DNA from: an archaeon
Lineage (GTDB): Archaea > Nanobdellota > Nanobdellia > Woesearchaeales > GW2011-AR9
Reading direction: 5' to 3'
Length of the DNA: 5,628 nt
NCBI GenBank assembly: GCA_020053615.1
Contig: JAGVMW010000147.1
Coordinates: forward strand, 1-5,628
Part shown: piece by piece, positions 4,914 through 5,628 of the stretch
Position numbering within the stretch: the first letter of the stretch is position 1
Layout of the letters: each line of letters starts with the position of its first letter
The notes under the pieces: model-generated
Seen by the model: only the letters and a program-made list of their open reading frames with translations
Told to the model about the DNA's origin: nothing
The model's database searches: none
Made by a program: the position numbers and the translations under genes

Positions 4914-5201
4914 ATGTCTAATATAAAATCATTAGAGGAACTTACTTTTAATGAAGCAGGGAAAATTGTGGACGGTAATGGAAAAGAGGTCACTGCCACA
5001 CCAATTGGAGTTCCGGTAGTTATTCAGGTTAATTATAGGGCTAGGTATGAAAGAGATGAACAGAATGATAACTACGAGATTAAAATTTGGAAAAGTGCTC
5101 CGGACAGCGCAAATGCTTACATGAAAGGAGAGTTGAGAAGCGCTGCGGTGGTTAGAGGACCATATTGGGATGACTTACCAGTACAATTTTACTGGATTTA
5201 A
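4914..5201 (+). CDS. Small hypothetical protein
   Basis: A 95-residue soluble protein with no family I recognise. After a short N-terminal segment (SLEELTF) comes a G/N-rich turn (AGKIVDGNGKEV, 15-26), then alternating stretches likely to be beta strands (VPVVIQVNYRARY, NYEIKIW, AAVVRG), ending in aromatic residues (QFYWI). There is no signal peptide, membrane segment or catalytic motif. It begins 20 bp after the winged-helix gene behind AGGGG at 4901-4905 (8-base spacing), so it is probably co-transcribed. The next gene starts 22 bp after its stop. The short gaps and shared strand are the main support for a real gene. Confidence 0.7.
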   Translation: MSNIKSLEELTFNEAGKIVDGNGKEVTATPIGVPVVIQVNYRARYERDEQNDNYEIKIWKSAPDSANAYMKGELRSAAVVRGPYWDDLPVQFYWI

Positions 5202-5209
5202 TGGAAAAT

Positions 5210-5215
5210 AGGTGG
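5210..5215 (+). promoter_or_regulatory. Shine-Dalgarno deciding the start of the last operon gene
   Basis: AGGTGG lies 8 bases before the ATG at 5224. An in-frame GTG at 5212 falls inside this site and so is unlikely to be the start, which shortens the protein by four residues. Confidence 0.6.
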
Positions 5216-5223
5216 ATTTCAAC

Positions 5224-5565
5224 ATGGGACTATTTAACAGTAAAGAGGAAAAAGAACGAGAGCGTTCGCTAGATGCAAGAGTAAAAGGGTGGAACTTATT
5301 TCCTGGAAACTTAGAAGAATTTAATCAACTTAAAGGGGTAGAACATATGATTATGGATATTGACTCACCACAAAAATATGTTTCTCAACAGTGGAATAAC
5401 TATCGTGAAATGTGCCATCGTCTAGTAGAAGAAGGATGTGTAGCGTTAATTCATTATGTTCCGTCTCAGAGAGTTACAGTTATCACGGAAATGTGTGTAG
5501 AAATCGGCGGATACGGCGTTCCGGTGAAGAGGACTCTTTTTAATCTTCGGCATACGCATGTTTAA
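5224..5565 (+). CDS. Small hypothetical protein, weak heavy-metal-binding (YbjQ-like) resemblance
   Basis: A 113-residue soluble protein beginning MGLFNSKEEKERERS, a typical cytosolic start with a charged N-terminal segment. The middle holds a helix (about 49-66, VSQQWNNYREMCHRLVEE). The C-terminal half alternates strand-like segments (CVALIHYV, RVTVITEMCVEIGGYGVPVKR). The order helix, AL-x-x-Y strand, then GYG-x-x-V vaguely recalls the end of the YbjQ/UPF0145 fold, but the similarity is too slight to name it. Three cysteines (C59, C67, C87) and several histidines could bind metal, which is speculative. It is the fourth gene of the operon. Its stop overlaps the stop of a likely convergent gene. 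Confidence 0.7.
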   Translation: MGLFNSKEEKERERSLDARVKGWNLFPGNLEEFNQLKGVEHMIMDIDSPQKYVSQQWNNYREMCHRLVEEGCVALIHYVPSQRVTVITEMCVEIGGYGVPVKRTLFNLRHTHV

Positions 5566-5628
5566 TCATCTCCAAAAGTTGGAATCTCTCCCAAAATTCT
5601 AATTTTATCCCCGCTCTTTCTGCGGGTG
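5562..5628 (-). CDS. 3' end of a convergent gene, partial
   Basis: The minus strand is open from the window edge to a TAA at 5564-5562, giving 21 residues that end GDKIRILGEIPTFGDD. The mix of hydrophobic and charged residues reads like a real C-terminus, and no plus-strand gene occupies this stretch. The frame is short, so chance cannot be excluded. Its stop overlaps that of the plus-strand gene by 3 nt (5562-5564 against 5563-5565). A CCCGC/GCGGG hairpin (5610-5614/5622-5626) also lies here and could instead mark a terminator. The product is not recognised. Confidence 0.35.
   Translation of the reverse strand, partial: TRRKSGDKIRILGEIPTFGDD

Overview
The window looks like a fragment of an AT-rich archaeal genome, probably from a DPANN-type lineage such as the Woesearchaeota or Pacearchaeota. 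This rests on archaeal-style TATA elements about 26 bp upstream of apparently leaderless starts (genes at 143 and 3358), an archaeal-type winged-helix regulator, a HEPN/nucleotidyltransferase pair, and a large split endonuclease-IV-like TIM-barrel protein of a kind I associate with these archaea. No rRNA, tRNA or other marker gene is present, so the assignment is an inference.

Layout. Positions 1-60 hold a strong terminator hairpin. 143-2248 (+) is a 701-residue protein with every metal ligand of the endonuclease IV / xylose-isomerase-like TIM barrel, interrupted by an insert of about 310 residues. 2268-2488 is a 221-bp non-autonomous mobile element (MITE) with perfect 15-bp terminal inverted repeats and an 8-bp target-site duplication. 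It sits exactly between two convergent genes. 3358 down to 2497 (-) is a two-gene HEPN + MNT operon (toxin-antitoxin type) whose reading frames overlap by 47 nt.

The 533-bp gap 3359-3891 has no convincing protein gene but is dense in regulatory structure: a diverged 58-bp tandem repeat carrying GTACAAC boxes over the HEPN promoter, a possible minus-strand small RNA with promoter and intrinsic terminator, and several perfect inverted repeats just before the rightward operon. That operon (3892-5565, +) encodes a seven-helix membrane protein, a winged-helix DNA-binding protein and two small proteins of unknown function, with gaps of only 3, 20 and 22 bp. The last bases probably contain the 3' end of a convergent minus-strand gene.

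How the parts may work together (inference): the HEPN-MNT operon is probably autoregulated through its promoter repeats. The membrane protein and winged-helix protein look like a sensor/regulator pair that could act on the inverted repeats in front of their own operon. The TIM-barrel gene looks like an independent unit.
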